From Bacteroidia bacterium (lineage in GTDB: Bacteria; Bacteroidota; Bacteroidia; Palsa-965), in assembly GCA_023151315.1 (NCBI GenBank), contig JAKLJE010000003.1:1-61721 (forward strand): DNA of 61,721 bases, given 5' to 3'. This document shows, piece after piece, positions 28,361 through 38,084 of the stretch (positions are counted from its first letter, which is position 1; every line of letters starts with the position of its first letter). A model generated the notes under the pieces. It ran no database searches and was not told the DNA's origin. It saw only the letters and a program-made list of their open reading frames with translations. Made by a program: the position numbers and the translations under genes.

Positions 28361-29716
28361 TTATTTACCTGCTCCGGATATCACCTGCAATCCATCTCCA
28401 ACTTCAATAGTCTCGGATATGGCCAGACTTCCATCCTTACGAGTTTGCGTGACGTAATATTTTCCCGGTTTAGAAACGATCAATTCATTACCCTTTGTTC
28501 CGGTATTCCATTCAATATTTCCGGAAGCATGCGTCATCAAATGCAATGAACCTTCAAATCGCAAATAATAAATGTCGGGTCGTTCGAATGTTGTGTTTAA
28601 TGCCGGGTACCAGAATGCCCGATATGATCCCATGGTATCAGCGAATGTAATTTCCATCATCGTTTTTCCTGATGAGTCTGCTACTGCGGCAAGAATATTC
28701 TGTTGCATATTCTGAACTTTCCCGAAGTCAATAACGGTGTATCCGTTCTCAATGCGTTGCGTTCCGCCTGTTGCATCACTCACTAACGGTTTGTGCCATT
28801 CGTATTTCCAGACTACGAGCGCTTGTTTCTTCTTGAAATCAAGTTGATATTCCACTCCGCGTGCGTTGTGTGTATTTCCGGTGTAACTGTATCCATTGTC
28901 GAATAACAGGATGTTTTTGTTCGGCAGGAAACGCGCATCGTGTTGACCGAGAAACGGAACGTTGTCGGAAAAGGAGAATGTACTGCGTTTTCCACCCAGT
29001 CGCCATTCAATTTTCGAAGTTGCCTTATTGACGTAAACCACTTCGTTGCTATAACGAGCAGATACGAGATAGTTACCGGCGCTGTCAATGTCTACAGAAT
29101 TGAAATGCGGTATATCAAGTTTCGAAGTGTCTTTGAAATACACGGGATCAAAGTCTTCCAATGGAAATTCTCCCTTGGAGTTCCACTCGTACACCAACTT
29201 TTTGTCCGGACTTAATTCCTGAATGATTCCGTATTTCAATTTGATTTTCGCGGAGCCTTTCCAGGATTCAGCGCCTTTGGGATGGAACTTCGAGAGATTT
29301 CCTGTTTCGGTTCGCATACCGATCAGAACATAATTTCCATTGGGCAGAATCTGAAAATCATGCGAGTCGGTTTCTGCTCCGTTTACGCATTGCACAGAAT
29401 CGTAGATCATGAAGTTGCCGTCCATCAACACAAAACATCTGCTGTTGAAGTAGGAAAACACTCCGTTGCTGTGCATTTTGAAATCGGATGCATAGACGCT
29501 GTCTTTGTAGTAAACCGGATTTCCTTTCATATCAGAAATCAAAAGGAAGTTCAGCGGTTTTGCAACCGTCATTCTCATTTTAAATGGTGCAAGAAAAAAG
29601 AATCCGCGATTCAGTTCAGGATTCTGAGAAGTAATTGTGTATTGCGGAATCTGCGCGTGAATTGAAACCGACGCCACGAGAATACAAATGAGAAATTTCA
29701 GACTTACTGCGCGCAT
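28361..29716 (-). CDS. Arylsulfotransferase (ASST) family secreted protein
   Basis: A 451-residue protein with a signal peptide (LKFLICILVASVSIHAQI). The body follows the six-bladed propeller of arylsulfotransferases: SHDFQILPNGNYVLIGMRTE, HFNSVDIDSAGNYLVSARYS, IEWRLGG, FLGQHDARFLPNKNILLFDN and YEWHKP. The conserved histidines in SHDF, HFNS and QHDA fit the active-site ring. True ASSTs move sulfate between phenols; many Bacteroidota members are uncharacterised, so the reaction here is inferred. The C-terminal ~60 residues form an extra strand-rich domain, not a typical T9SS tail. It is 6 bp downstream of the M20 gene, in one operon. Confidence 0.8.
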   Translation of the reverse strand: MRAVSLKFLICILVASVSIHAQIPQYTITSQNPELNRGFFFLAPFKMRMTVAKPLNFLLISDMKGNPVYYKDSVYASDFKMHSNGVFSYFNSRCFVLMDGNFMIYDSVQCVNGAETDSHDFQILPNGNYVLIGMRTETGNLSKFHPKGAESWKGSAKIKLKYGIIQELSPDKKLVYEWNSKGEFPLEDFDPVYFKDTSKLDIPHFNSVDIDSAGNYLVSARYSNEVVYVNKATSKIEWRLGGKRSTFSFSDNVPFLGQHDARFLPNKNILLFDNGYSYTGNTHNARGVEYQLDFKKKQALVVWKYEWHKPLVSDATGGTQRIENGYTVIDFGKVQNMQQNILAAVADSSGKTMMEITFADTMGSYRAFWYPALNTTFERPDIYYLRFEGSLHLMTHASGNIEWNTGTKGNELIVSKPGKYYVTQTRKDGSLAISETIEVGDGLQVISGAGK

Positions 29717-29722
29717 CGCGGG

Positions 29723-30937
29723 TTACTTGATATTCAGTTCGCGTAATGCAATCCATGCCAGCAAACCGGCTCCGGTCTCAAGCGCCTTCTCATCGATATC
29801 GAAAACCGGCGAGTGTACGCCAGCAGTGAATTTTCCGTCAGAAGAAGCGGTTCCTAATCGGTAAAAGCAAGCCGGAATTTTCTGAGAGTAGAAAGCGAAA
29901 TCCTCCGCAGTCATTCGTAAATCAAGTTCGTGTACTCTATGCGCACCAAGATATTCTTCTGCAGCCCATTTCGCACGATCCGTGATTTCATTGTCGTTGA
30001 ACAATACGGGATAGCCTCGATCAATACGAAACTCACAGCGACCGCCCATTTCTTTTGCGATTCCTTCTGCAGTGCGAATGAGAAATTCATGCGCTTTGTT
30101 GCGCCAATCTTCACTCATGGTTCTGAATGTTCCTTCAATGGAAACCGTTTCAGGAATAACATTCGTTGCGCCCATGCCTGTGATTTTTCCGAAGGCAAGC
30201 ACAGTTGGTGTTTCACCTGCAGAACGCAATCGTGTTTTCTCATCCATGAAGAATGCATTCAACGCTGCAATAATTGTGGAAGCAATCAGAATCGGATTCA
30301 CATAATCTTTCGGCATGGCAGCATGTCCGCCTTTGCCGTAAACTGTTACATGTAACTCATCCGTTGATGCCATATACATTCCGCTTCTGAATCCTACATG
30401 TCCTGCGGGCAAAGAAGGGAAAACGTGTTGTGCGTATATCTGCTGCGGAGCCGGATTTTCCAAAACGCCGTCAGCAATCATGATTGATGCGCCTCCCGGG
30501 AGCAATTCTTCTCCGGGTTGAAAAATCAGTTTAATCGTTCCTCCGAATTCTTCCCGCAGCGATTGCAGAATATGTGCAGCGCCAAGCAAAGACGCCGTAT
30601 GCACATCGTGTCCGCACGCATGCATGATGCCTTCGTTCTTGGAAACGTAATCTGTGTCGTTTTTTTCCTGAATCGGCAATGCGTCGAGATCAGCGCGAAG
30701 TGCAACTACAGGACCGTCGCCTTTCAAACCTTTGATGAGTCCGACAACGCCGGTGGTACTCATGCGCTGCACCTCAATACCTATTGATTCCAATTCGTCG
30801 GTTACAAATTCAGCGGTCTTGAATTCTTTGAATGACAATTCAGGATGTGCATGAAGATGATGACGGATGTTCTGAACTCTGGTAAACAGATCCTGCGCCG
30901 ATTCACGAACACGATTCAACAATGGATTCTCTTCCAT
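29723..30937 (-). CDS. M20 family metallopeptidase / amidohydrolase
   Basis: A 404-residue cytoplasmic M20D-type hydrolase (amidohydrolase, hippurate or N-acyl-amino-acid hydrolase branch). Metal ligands are visible in MHACGHDVHTASLLG and PGEELLPGGASIMI (the catalytic/bridging Glu pair), and the lid domain has YGKGGHAAMPKDYVNP. The C-terminal AEDFAFYSQKIPACFYRLGT is diagnostic, with GVHSPVFDIDEKALETG. Length is normal. Substrate unknown. It sits 6 bp after the large barrel gene and 6 bp before the ASST gene in a three-gene operon. Confidence 0.93.
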   Translation of the reverse strand: MEENPLLNRVRESAQDLFTRVQNIRHHLHAHPELSFKEFKTAEFVTDELESIGIEVQRMSTTGVVGLIKGLKGDGPVVALRADLDALPIQEKNDTDYVSKNEGIMHACGHDVHTASLLGAAHILQSLREEFGGTIKLIFQPGEELLPGGASIMIADGVLENPAPQQIYAQHVFPSLPAGHVGFRSGMYMASTDELHVTVYGKGGHAAMPKDYVNPILIASTIIAALNAFFMDEKTRLRSAGETPTVLAFGKITGMGATNVIPETVSIEGTFRTMSEDWRNKAHEFLIRTAEGIAKEMGGRCEFRIDRGYPVLFNDNEITDRAKWAAEEYLGAHRVHELDLRMTAEDFAFYSQKIPACFYRLGTASSDGKFTAGVHSPVFDIDEKALETGAGLLAWIALRELNIK

Positions 30938-30943
30938 ACAGAA

Positions 30944-33900
30944 TTAAAAGTCGTAACTGAATGAAAGATAAGTGACACGCGGCTGAACAATATTGTTCTC
31001 AATTCCCCAAGCCCAATCCAATCGCACAAAATATCCCCAGATGCGCGCGCGCAATCCGATTCCGTAACTGCCGATGATAGGTTCACGGTGATTGTTCAGA
31101 ATAACTGTAATCGGATTTCCTGTTGCAGAAATGATTGTAGAGTTCAAAGAGTTTTCCGGATCGTACGGACTCTTTCCTGTCCATGCTGTTCCAACATCGG
31201 TGAATCCGATTACCTGGAATGTGTTGATGAAGTCGGAACGAAGCGGACGATTGAAAAGATAGCGGAACAGAGGAACGCGCAATTCCGAATTGATCATCGC
31301 AAAGCTGTTGCCGTTGCGGATGTTCTGCCAGAAACCACGCATTGGAGTGACAAGAGTTTGATAAGTGTAATTCTCCTGATCACTGATCTGAACACTCTGA
31401 TCAAATTTCGGCATCAGCCAATTGTCAACGCCGCCCATGTAATAAATCAGTTTCTCACGACCGAACGAAGTAGCTGCGGAAATACGATTGCACCAAACAA
31501 TTTCTCTGTGTACTTTCTGGTAGTGACGGAAGTCAAATCCAACGATGTACAGATCATTCTTGAACCACTTGTTGTCTTTCACTTTTGCCTGAACAACACT
31601 GTCGAGTCCCTGGAATGTTTCAGCGAAAATTTTAAAACGCATTCCGTTGTACAGATTGATTCCACGCTTGTTTGTATTATCAAATACAAATTCAAGTTTG
31701 ATATTCGCAGAATTGTTGTAACGATTTTTACGTTCCAATGTCACCGCGTCTGTTGCGAGGAAAACTCTTCTGTCATTACGGAATCCGAAGTAACCACGCA
31801 TACTTGCCACTTCATTGAAAGGATATTTCAATCCGTAGCGTCCTTCATGTGTGTGAATTTTACTGAGCGTTGAGAATCCCTGAACATTCAGGAATGCCTG
31901 ACGATGCAGCATGATACTCTTGTCCCAACGTTTGGTGCGATCTTCATAGAACAAAACGTACTCGTTGTTGTTGAGATCACCCGATAGACGAACACCGCCA
32001 ACGAGTTTGTGATCTTCCAACATGTCGGTCATTCCTATCTTGAACAAACCGGTGAATCCGGGATTCAGATAAATCGGTGCGCCACCTCCCTGGAATCGCT
32101 GGTAACCTGCGTTAAGGAAACTGTTGTCGAGCTGACTGATTACATATTCTGTGCTGTATTGAATTTTGTAATTGCGAACGATTGGCAGAAGGAATTCATC
32201 GCGCTCTTCCGCAATTGAAGTGTCATTAGCAGCAGTGTCCGGTTTTGCAACAACAGGTGGTGGCGGAATTTTCAGATCAACCGGTTTTGGTTGACCATCG
32301 AATTGATAATTGCGAATGTCGATTTTGCCCGAATCTTTAGCAGTAGTTTTCGGCTGCGTTACAACAGGCTCAAGAGGTTTGCCCGGTTGTTTGGATTGCA
32401 GTTTCTTGAGCTCGTTCAGTGAATCGATTTCCGCTTCGATTTTACGGATCTCAACTACGCGATCTTTGTAAGCAGTGTTTTTCAGTTTAACAGGAGTCAG
32501 CTGAGCAAACGGAGTCAGCGTTTGCGTGTAGATGAAATACTTTCCATCGTGAAAAACGATTTCTGAAAGTTGTCCTGCATCCGGTGCAATTTCCTGCTCA
32601 AGAATTCCGTAAGAATAATTGGTAACCGGAACACTGTTGGCGAAGTATCTGTAATGAGCAGCAGTGTCGATGTACGCAATTGCACTGTCGAAATACGCCA
32701 CATAGCGATTGCGGATACCGTTTCGATCACTGATGTATCCGAAATGCGTGGAATCGTAAGGCTGCGCCTGCCATTCATTCGCAAGCGGGGTATTCGTTAC
32801 GCGACGCAATACGCTGGATTTATTCTGCCAGTCGTACAACCATAAATCGAAATATCTGCCCGGACGCGTATCCGGATCAACAGGTCCCAGTGTATCTCTG
32901 TCGCGATTCGAACTGAAGATGATTCCTTTGCCGTTGTTTACAAAGCGCGGATTCATGTCATCAAACACATCGTTCGTAATTTGTGTTTGTCCGCCTCCTG
33001 CAATGTTGTAAATGAAAATATCGGTTTGACCTTTCGCCACTGCTGACATAACCAGCATTTGACCGGTCGGCGAGTACGAGTAATCGAGAATCTTAATGAA
33101 GTTGAAAATCGGTTTCTCGATTTTGCTTCCGTCTTCCAGCGTATAGAATGTGAGGAACGTTTCTCCTTCCTTCTCGCAAATCCACGAAAGTATTTCTCCG
33201 GAAGGATGCCACGCCAGCAAAGGATACGAGTAATCATTAATGCGATCGAGTTTCTGTCCGCGCTTGTAAACCCGCTTGCGTTTTCCAGTGGAAAGGTTTT
33301 CGATGTAAATCTTCACCTGCCCCATTTCATTGGTAACGTAGGCCATGTTTTTTCCATCAGGAGAAATTTTCGCCTGACTGTACACGCGCGTTTGTTTCGG
33401 TTTTGCAATCAGAATTTTTCCAGCCGGCATGGTGCGGGTTGTATCGTTCATTGCAAAGCGATCGATGTAATAATTCATCCACTCAATTGTCAAAATGCGG
33501 ATGTTCACTCCCAAAACAAACAGCAATGCGCTTTCCACATTGCGGCTTACTTTGGTCATGTAAAGAATATTCGGAATTACAGCAGGACTGTACTTTTCCG
33601 AGATATAGTACCAAATGGAATGACCCGCATAAACGGCATCATCTCCAGTGAGATGATTGAACTTCCGGTAACGTCCGCTCATGATTCCGTCGCGCACGCG
33701 ATTGTCAATATCCGTATTCCATCCTTTCGCGATGTACGAAACCAAACCTTTAATGTACCATTCCGGCAACGCAAGCAAAGTGGAATTCTTCACCATGTCG
33801 CGCATATTGCCACCATACATCATCTGATTGACCATGATCTCGGCTATGCCTGCGCGAATCTGCTCTTCAAAACGAACGTGGTCGCCTTCGTAATACAGAA

Positions 33901-34297
33901 ACACTTTTCTGCCTACAATACGTGTTGTACCACCGGCATTCGAACCGTCGTCGTTAAGCAAGCCCGCGTTACTCTGCTTGTAATCTTCCTGCTTGTTGTA
34001 AACCACAAACTGAATGCGGTCTTCCAATGTGAAATCCAGAAACTTCTCAATATCGGCCAGATGATCTTTTGCTGCACGAGCGGTGTAAACTGCCAACTCA
34101 CGACCTCCGATGTTGTAATACACTTCGTACTTCTGGAAGCGCATGTATTGCCATTTGAAGTCCTGATACTGCACACGGTTCTTCCCGAAATCGGTTTGAG
34201 ATCCGTTGTAAAACTGTGCGCCCGCAAGTGCCGGAAGAATCAGCAACAGAAAGAGAAATATTCTTCGGATGGAATTCGTCATACTACACAACTTCAT
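30944..34297 (-). CDS. Large propeller-and-barrel outer-membrane protein (TolB-like / BamA-like hybrid)
   Basis: An 1117-residue protein; the signal peptide fits either ATG 34297 or ATG 34282 (MTNSIRRIFLFLLLILPALA). Residues ~30-280 resemble a degenerate MA-clan peptidase (LLALPEWYIKGLVSYIAKGW: the E and the usual GLA turn are altered). A PD40/TolB propeller follows (SPDGKNMAYVTNEMGQVKIY, WHPSGEILSWICEKEG). A Pro/Lys/Gln-rich linker (~640-700) leads to a BamA/TamA-like C-terminal surface-antigen barrel ending SYGIGLRARIWGYFVRLDWA...SFSYDF. This is surface or outer-membrane machinery of unknown client. It is first in the operon with M20 and ASST. Confidence 0.8.
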   Translation of the reverse strand: MKLCSMTNSIRRIFLFLLLILPALAGAQFYNGSQTDFGKNRVQYQDFKWQYMRFQKYEVYYNIGGRELAVYTARAAKDHLADIEKFLDFTLEDRIQFVVYNKQEDYKQSNAGLLNDDGSNAGGTTRIVGRKVFLYYEGDHVRFEEQIRAGIAEIMVNQMMYGGNMRDMVKNSTLLALPEWYIKGLVSYIAKGWNTDIDNRVRDGIMSGRYRKFNHLTGDDAVYAGHSIWYYISEKYSPAVIPNILYMTKVSRNVESALLFVLGVNIRILTIEWMNYYIDRFAMNDTTRTMPAGKILIAKPKQTRVYSQAKISPDGKNMAYVTNEMGQVKIYIENLSTGKRKRVYKRGQKLDRINDYSYPLLAWHPSGEILSWICEKEGETFLTFYTLEDGSKIEKPIFNFIKILDYSYSPTGQMLVMSAVAKGQTDIFIYNIAGGGQTQITNDVFDDMNPRFVNNGKGIIFSSNRDRDTLGPVDPDTRPGRYFDLWLYDWQNKSSVLRRVTNTPLANEWQAQPYDSTHFGYISDRNGIRNRYVAYFDSAIAYIDTAAHYRYFANSVPVTNYSYGILEQEIAPDAGQLSEIVFHDGKYFIYTQTLTPFAQLTPVKLKNTAYKDRVVEIRKIEAEIDSLNELKKLQSKQPGKPLEPVVTQPKTTAKDSGKIDIRNYQFDGQPKPVDLKIPPPPVVAKPDTAANDTSIAEERDEFLLPIVRNYKIQYSTEYVISQLDNSFLNAGYQRFQGGGAPIYLNPGFTGLFKIGMTDMLEDHKLVGGVRLSGDLNNNEYVLFYEDRTKRWDKSIMLHRQAFLNVQGFSTLSKIHTHEGRYGLKYPFNEVASMRGYFGFRNDRRVFLATDAVTLERKNRYNNSANIKLEFVFDNTNKRGINLYNGMRFKIFAETFQGLDSVVQAKVKDNKWFKNDLYIVGFDFRHYQKVHREIVWCNRISAATSFGREKLIYYMGGVDNWLMPKFDQSVQISDQENYTYQTLVTPMRGFWQNIRNGNSFAMINSELRVPLFRYLFNRPLRSDFINTFQVIGFTDVGTAWTGKSPYDPENSLNSTIISATGNPITVILNNHREPIIGSYGIGLRARIWGYFVRLDWAWGIENNIVQPRVTYLSFSYDF

Positions 34298-34404
34298 TTG
34301 CAGCCGTAGGAGGGATGTTCCTGCGTTACAACTATAATGGGTTTAAGTTTTAAAGTTACGGAAAAACCCTAAATCCGGACGCGGTTTAACATTATACGTA
34401 AACG

Positions 34405-34412
34405 TATCTTTG
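34405..34412 (+). promoter_or_regulatory. -7 box TATCTTTG of the MBL hydrolase gene
   Basis: A perfect TAnnTTTG with CGCC and then the ATG at 34417. The same 15-base string TATCTTTGCGCCATG occurs at prfB (44903-44917). Confidence 0.65.
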
Positions 34413-34416
34413 CGCC

Positions 34417-35058
34417 ATGTTGCAGATCAAATCCTTCACTTTTAATCCGTTTTCGGAGAATACTTACGTGCTTTACGATGAAACCCTGGAATGTGTAATC
34501 ATTGATCCGGGTTGTTACGATTCTTCTGAACAGCGGGAACTGGCAGATTTTATTGCGCATAAACAGCTGAAACCGGTGAAATTGCTGAACACGCATTGTC
34601 ATGTGGATCACGTTTTCGGGAATCTCTACGCAGCTGAAAAATGGAATTTGCAGTTGCACATGAACCGGGAAGATTTGCCGGTATTGGACTCGTTTCCTAA
34701 AGTGTGTCAGATGTATGGATTGATGGGCAGCGCACAGCCGGAACCTTCAGTTTTTCTTGAAGAAGGTGATGAGGTAAAAGTGGGAAATTCCGCTTTGAAA
34801 GTGCTGTTTACACCGGGGCATTCTCCGGGCAGCATTTGTTTCTATTCTCCGGAACAGAAGTTCGTTATTGGCGGTGATGTTTTGTTTCAGGGCAGCATTG
34901 GGCGAACTGATTTACCGGGAGGAAGTTTCGAAGTGCTGGAGCAAAGCATACGAACCAAATTGTACACTTTGCCCGATGATGTAAAGGTTTATCCGGGTCA
35001 TGGACCGCACACGGTTATCGGCTGGGAAAAGGTTAACAACCCTTTCGTTACTGCATAG
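34417..35058 (+). CDS. MBL-fold metallo-hydrolase, glyoxalase II-like
   Basis: A 213-residue metallo-beta-lactamase-fold hydrolase. Zinc ligands: H60, H62, D64 and H65 in LNTHCHVDHVFGN, the His in FTPGHSPGSICFYS, the Asp in VIGGDVLFQGSIGRTD, and the last His in YPGHGPHTVIGWEK. The fold matches the small YcbL/glyoxalase II-like group that hydrolyses thioesters such as S-lactoylglutathione, though the physiological substrate in this phylum is not established. Divergent from the big barrel gene (119-bp gap) and monocistronic. Its predicted start has a leaderless-type promoter. Confidence 0.92.
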   Translation: MLQIKSFTFNPFSENTYVLYDETLECVIIDPGCYDSSEQRELADFIAHKQLKPVKLLNTHCHVDHVFGNLYAAEKWNLQLHMNREDLPVLDSFPKVCQMYGLMGSAQPEPSVFLEEGDEVKVGNSALKVLFTPGHSPGSICFYSPEQKFVIGGDVLFQGSIGRTDLPGGSFEVLEQSIRTKLYTLPDDVKVYPGHGPHTVIGWEKVNNPFVTA

Positions 35059-35066
35059 CGGTCTTC

Positions 35067-36560
35067 TCAGTTGATATCCCGAATCAGCACGCCTGATTGT
35101 CTTGCTCTGGCCCAATCACTGAAATTGAAATACAGCATCACTCTGCGTTGCAAAGGATCTTCTGTAATTCGTTCGAGTTCTAATTGAAGTTTATTAAAGA
35201 GCGTTTCGTCTTCCGGATGATTCAAACGTTTGGTGAAGAAATCGAACATCACTTTTTCAAAAGGATAGTAAGCGTTGTTTTTACTGGCAAATCGTTTGGC
35301 CGAAGATAATAACGTTTCCGCCAGATCATAGTTACCCATGGTTTCGTGCAGTACAATCTCAGCGATACGAGCTATTGCAATAACTTCAGGCTTGAATGGT
35401 TCTCCTTTCGGTTTCTGAACCATCTGGTTGATCCATTGCAACGCTTCTCGGTAATTGCCGTTGTAGAAACAGGAACGGAAGGCCGCAAAGCGTACATGTC
35501 CTGTATAGCGATTGTCCAGTCTGTTTTCGTAGTCGCGGATTTCCTCTTTCATTTTCATCGCCAGCTCGAGGAGTTTGTCCCATTGTTTCGATAATGTGTA
35601 CAGATCGAACTGTGTATTGTATCGCGTGATGAACAATGTGTTTTTATGATTCTGCGTGTCGGTTTCAATTGCTGAAAGCTGATCAATACGTTGCTGTGCT
35701 TCTTCAAATTGCCCCATGTGCATGAGGAGAAGAATGATGTTGTTGAGCGATGAAATGTAAAATGAAAGTCGCTCCTGACGTATCACCGGATTCGAGTCGA
35801 TGAGTTCAATCATCTTGCGAAGATCATTCAGACTTTCCTCCGCATTGCTGATTACGTTGTAATAGAATACTCCGATGTTGTAATAGAAGATCTGTGCACG
35901 TAAGGGCAGATTCTCATTGGCATTTTTAACGGCTTGCGCCTCTTCGTAAAGTTTTCGGTATTGCGCCAGATGGTCATCATTACGACCAATCCCGATTTCC
36001 TGAAACAAACGCACTACGCTCATGTCTATCAGGCGAAGATCATCTGTAATATTCATTGCATGTCGTACAGCTTTGCGATCCGCAATGATATCTTCAAGTG
36101 ATCTTCTGTTGTCGTGAGGAAGATATTGCCACAACAATAACTCAATGTCAAGAGCTTCCAAAGCGTAGGTGTAGAATTCATTGGTCTTCGCCTTCTGCAA
36201 TGCCCGTTCGCAGAATCGCGCTGCGGCTTCGAAAAAGGAACGGTTACTCAGCAATCTTGCTTTTGAAACCAACAATTCACATTCGAAAAGTGAGTCCTGA
36301 TCGGTTCGTGAAGTAAGGAGAGATTCAATGATCAGATGAAACAAGTAGTTCTTCTCCGATGCCAGATGCGATTTGTTGTCGCCGAGTTTTGAGCGCAGTT
36401 TTTCTTCATCGTACGTTTTCATCGATGCCAACGCATCGAACAGATTGAGATACTTCTTACCTGAGTTTGGTCCGTTACGCAGACAGTATTTCTTGAAGTA
36501 TCCTTTTTCGTTGGGAGTCAGACTTTGTATAAGGACGTGAAGCTCAGATGAAGGTTTCAT
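35067..36560 (-). CDS. Helical-repeat (TPR-like) cytoplasmic protein of unknown function
   Basis: A 497-residue protein without signal peptide. It is almost wholly alpha-helical with TPR/SEL1-like spacing (FFEAAARFCERALQKAKTNE, GQFEEAQQRIDQLSAIETDT, WDKLLELAMKMKEEIRDYEN). The N-terminus SLTPNEKGYFKKYCLRNGPN is highly charged and recalls a family of stand-alone proteins found in Bacteroidota, often with one or two copies per genome. It converges on the MBL gene with 8 bp between stops. Likely a scaffold; the partner is unknown. Confidence 0.7.
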   Translation of the reverse strand: MKPSSELHVLIQSLTPNEKGYFKKYCLRNGPNSGKKYLNLFDALASMKTYDEEKLRSKLGDNKSHLASEKNYLFHLIIESLLTSRTDQDSLFECELLVSKARLLSNRSFFEAAARFCERALQKAKTNEFYTYALEALDIELLLWQYLPHDNRRSLEDIIADRKAVRHAMNITDDLRLIDMSVVRLFQEIGIGRNDDHLAQYRKLYEEAQAVKNANENLPLRAQIFYYNIGVFYYNVISNAEESLNDLRKMIELIDSNPVIRQERLSFYISSLNNIILLLMHMGQFEEAQQRIDQLSAIETDTQNHKNTLFITRYNTQFDLYTLSKQWDKLLELAMKMKEEIRDYENRLDNRYTGHVRFAAFRSCFYNGNYREALQWINQMVQKPKGEPFKPEVIAIARIAEIVLHETMGNYDLAETLLSSAKRFASKNNAYYPFEKVMFDFFTKRLNHPEDETLFNKLQLELERITEDPLQRRVMLYFNFSDWARARQSGVLIRDIN

Positions 36561-36634
36561 TCGGAATTGTCAAATTATAGAATCTAAAAAGCTGATAATT
36601 AAAGAAGTAAGATTAGTGATTCCGAGTCGGACTT

Positions 36635-36646
36635 GCAATATATTGC
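36635..36646. promoter_or_regulatory. 12-bp perfect palindrome GCAATATATTGC in a divergent promoter region
   Basis: Symmetric operator-like sequence in the 172-bp region between the helical-repeat gene and the T9SS gene. No regulator gene is adjacent, so its role is open. Confidence 0.3.
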
Positions 36647-36732
36647 CGGTTTTTGTTCTCTTTCGACACTAAAATGCCGGAGTTTCATTAAACCATTGCG
36701 GGTAGCGATCATCCTACCCAAAACGACCAGCT

Positions 36733-37944
36733 ATGAAAACCCTTATCACTCTCCTTTTAATGTTTGCAACTCTGGGTTCAGTATCGGCACAGAGCATGCC
36801 TGTGTATCTGAACATTAATTCGCACAATGAAACCGAAGATCCTTCCGATTATTCTGTTTTATCGAATTACAATCAGGCGCGCAGTGTGATTGTAAAGATT
36901 GCAGACACTATTGCATCGAACAATGCACGATGGAATATGCAGGTGGAATCCAATTTCATTCTTGCCTGCATTGATCATGAAACAGCGGGATCCAATCCTA
37001 ACGATCTGCTCGATTCTCTCGATGCATTGAATCAGATTGAAGTGGATCCACACAACCATTTCGACTTCATTGATAATCCATACAACTACGCTGATCTTGC
37101 GCATCTGCTCGATTCCTGCGGACTTGCTTCGCCAAGAAAAAACATCGGTGGATTTCTCTATCAAACAGGACCGGATTGGATGCCATATCAGAACGGTGAT
37201 ACAGGATTCACATTTACAAATTACATCTGGCAACCGAATGTAGTTTGGGGTGGCGGTTCTCCGGGACATGTGAACGATTTTAATGCTTATGGAATCTGGA
37301 AACCTTCAGGTCCGGGACCGCAATTCTCTATTCCAAACCCGTTGCGACATCTTACTTGCATAGGCAACGGTTGTTCCAACGTCATTACCGATTCAACACC
37401 TGTAACGGACAACATCAATCAGATTATCAATCTTATCAATTACATCAGCACGCAACCTTATGATCCGAATGCATATTGGACAGCGAGCATTCAATTTAAT
37501 TTCCGTGACCTTCAGATGCCGGGACTTGCAGACTCCATTTCCAAAATCATTCGCACACTGCAGCCGTACGTAAACAGCGGACAGGTAGTGTGGATGACAC
37601 TCACTGAGAAATACGACAACTGGTATAACACGCACACGAATCCGAACGATTACTTTCTTGAAACCTGCGACTCGCTTCCGTTAACGATTCCTGAATTGCA
37701 ATTGGCTTCAGATGTGAATCTTTATCCGAATCCTGCATCCGCTTCCGTGCAGATCAGTTCACCTGAAGATCCAGTTTCCGCTTACATCATTTACAATATG
37801 AACGGAAAAGAAATGATTCGCAATGATGAAAGCAACACTTCAGTTGTTGAAATTTCCGTAGAACAATGGGATTCCGGAATTTATTTGGTGTACATCACCA
37901 CGGCTTCGGGACAAGTCCATCTGCGAAAGCTGCTTCGTCAGTAA
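36733..37944 (+). CDS. Secreted T9SS cargo, NodB-like N-terminal domain possible
   Basis: A 403-residue protein with signal peptide (LITLLLMFATLGSVSAQS). Residues 20-320 form one domain; SHNETEDPSDYSVLSNYNQ, then a helix/strand series and DPHNHFDFIDNPYNYADLAHL resemble the His-rich strands of a polysaccharide-deacetylase (NodB) barrel, though the full active-site set was not traced. The last ~75 residues (VNLYPNPASASVQISSPEDP, ending SGIYLVYITTASGQVHLRKL) are the type A sorting domain. The function is probably carbohydrate-directed, but this is inference from layout. Followed by a terminator. Confidence 0.7.
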   Translation: MKTLITLLLMFATLGSVSAQSMPVYLNINSHNETEDPSDYSVLSNYNQARSVIVKIADTIASNNARWNMQVESNFILACIDHETAGSNPNDLLDSLDALNQIEVDPHNHFDFIDNPYNYADLAHLLDSCGLASPRKNIGGFLYQTGPDWMPYQNGDTGFTFTNYIWQPNVVWGGGSPGHVNDFNAYGIWKPSGPGPQFSIPNPLRHLTCIGNGCSNVITDSTPVTDNINQIINLINYISTQPYDPNAYWTASIQFNFRDLQMPGLADSISKIIRTLQPYVNSGQVVWMTLTEKYDNWYNTHTNPNDYFLETCDSLPLTIPELQLASDVNLYPNPASASVQISSPEDPVSAYIIYNMNGKEMIRNDESNTSVVEISVEQWDSGIYLVYITTASGQVHLRKLLRQ

Positions 37945-37962
37945 CCACTTACAGGTTTAATT

Positions 37963-38002
37963 CAGCCGGACAGGAGCGATTTCTGACCGGCTGTTTCTTT
38001 TT
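37963..38002 (+). terminator. Intrinsic terminator after the T9SS gene
   Basis: A 7-bp stem CAGCCGG (37963-37969) with CCGGCTG (37987-37993), then TTTCTTTTT. Confidence 0.8.
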
Positions 38003-38084
38003 ATTGAAATACCGTGTGAAGTTTTCGTGTCCGATGCGTTCTATTAACAGCAACGCGAATCAAAAACTTAAAAACATATAACGT

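Noticed and set aside
31088-31873. 261-codon open frame antisense to the large barrel gene
   Set aside because: Same reason; Cys- and His-rich content is typical of shadow frames here.
33059-34309. 416-codon open frame antisense to the large propeller/barrel gene
   Set aside because: Composition mirrors the real gene; no promoter or domain.
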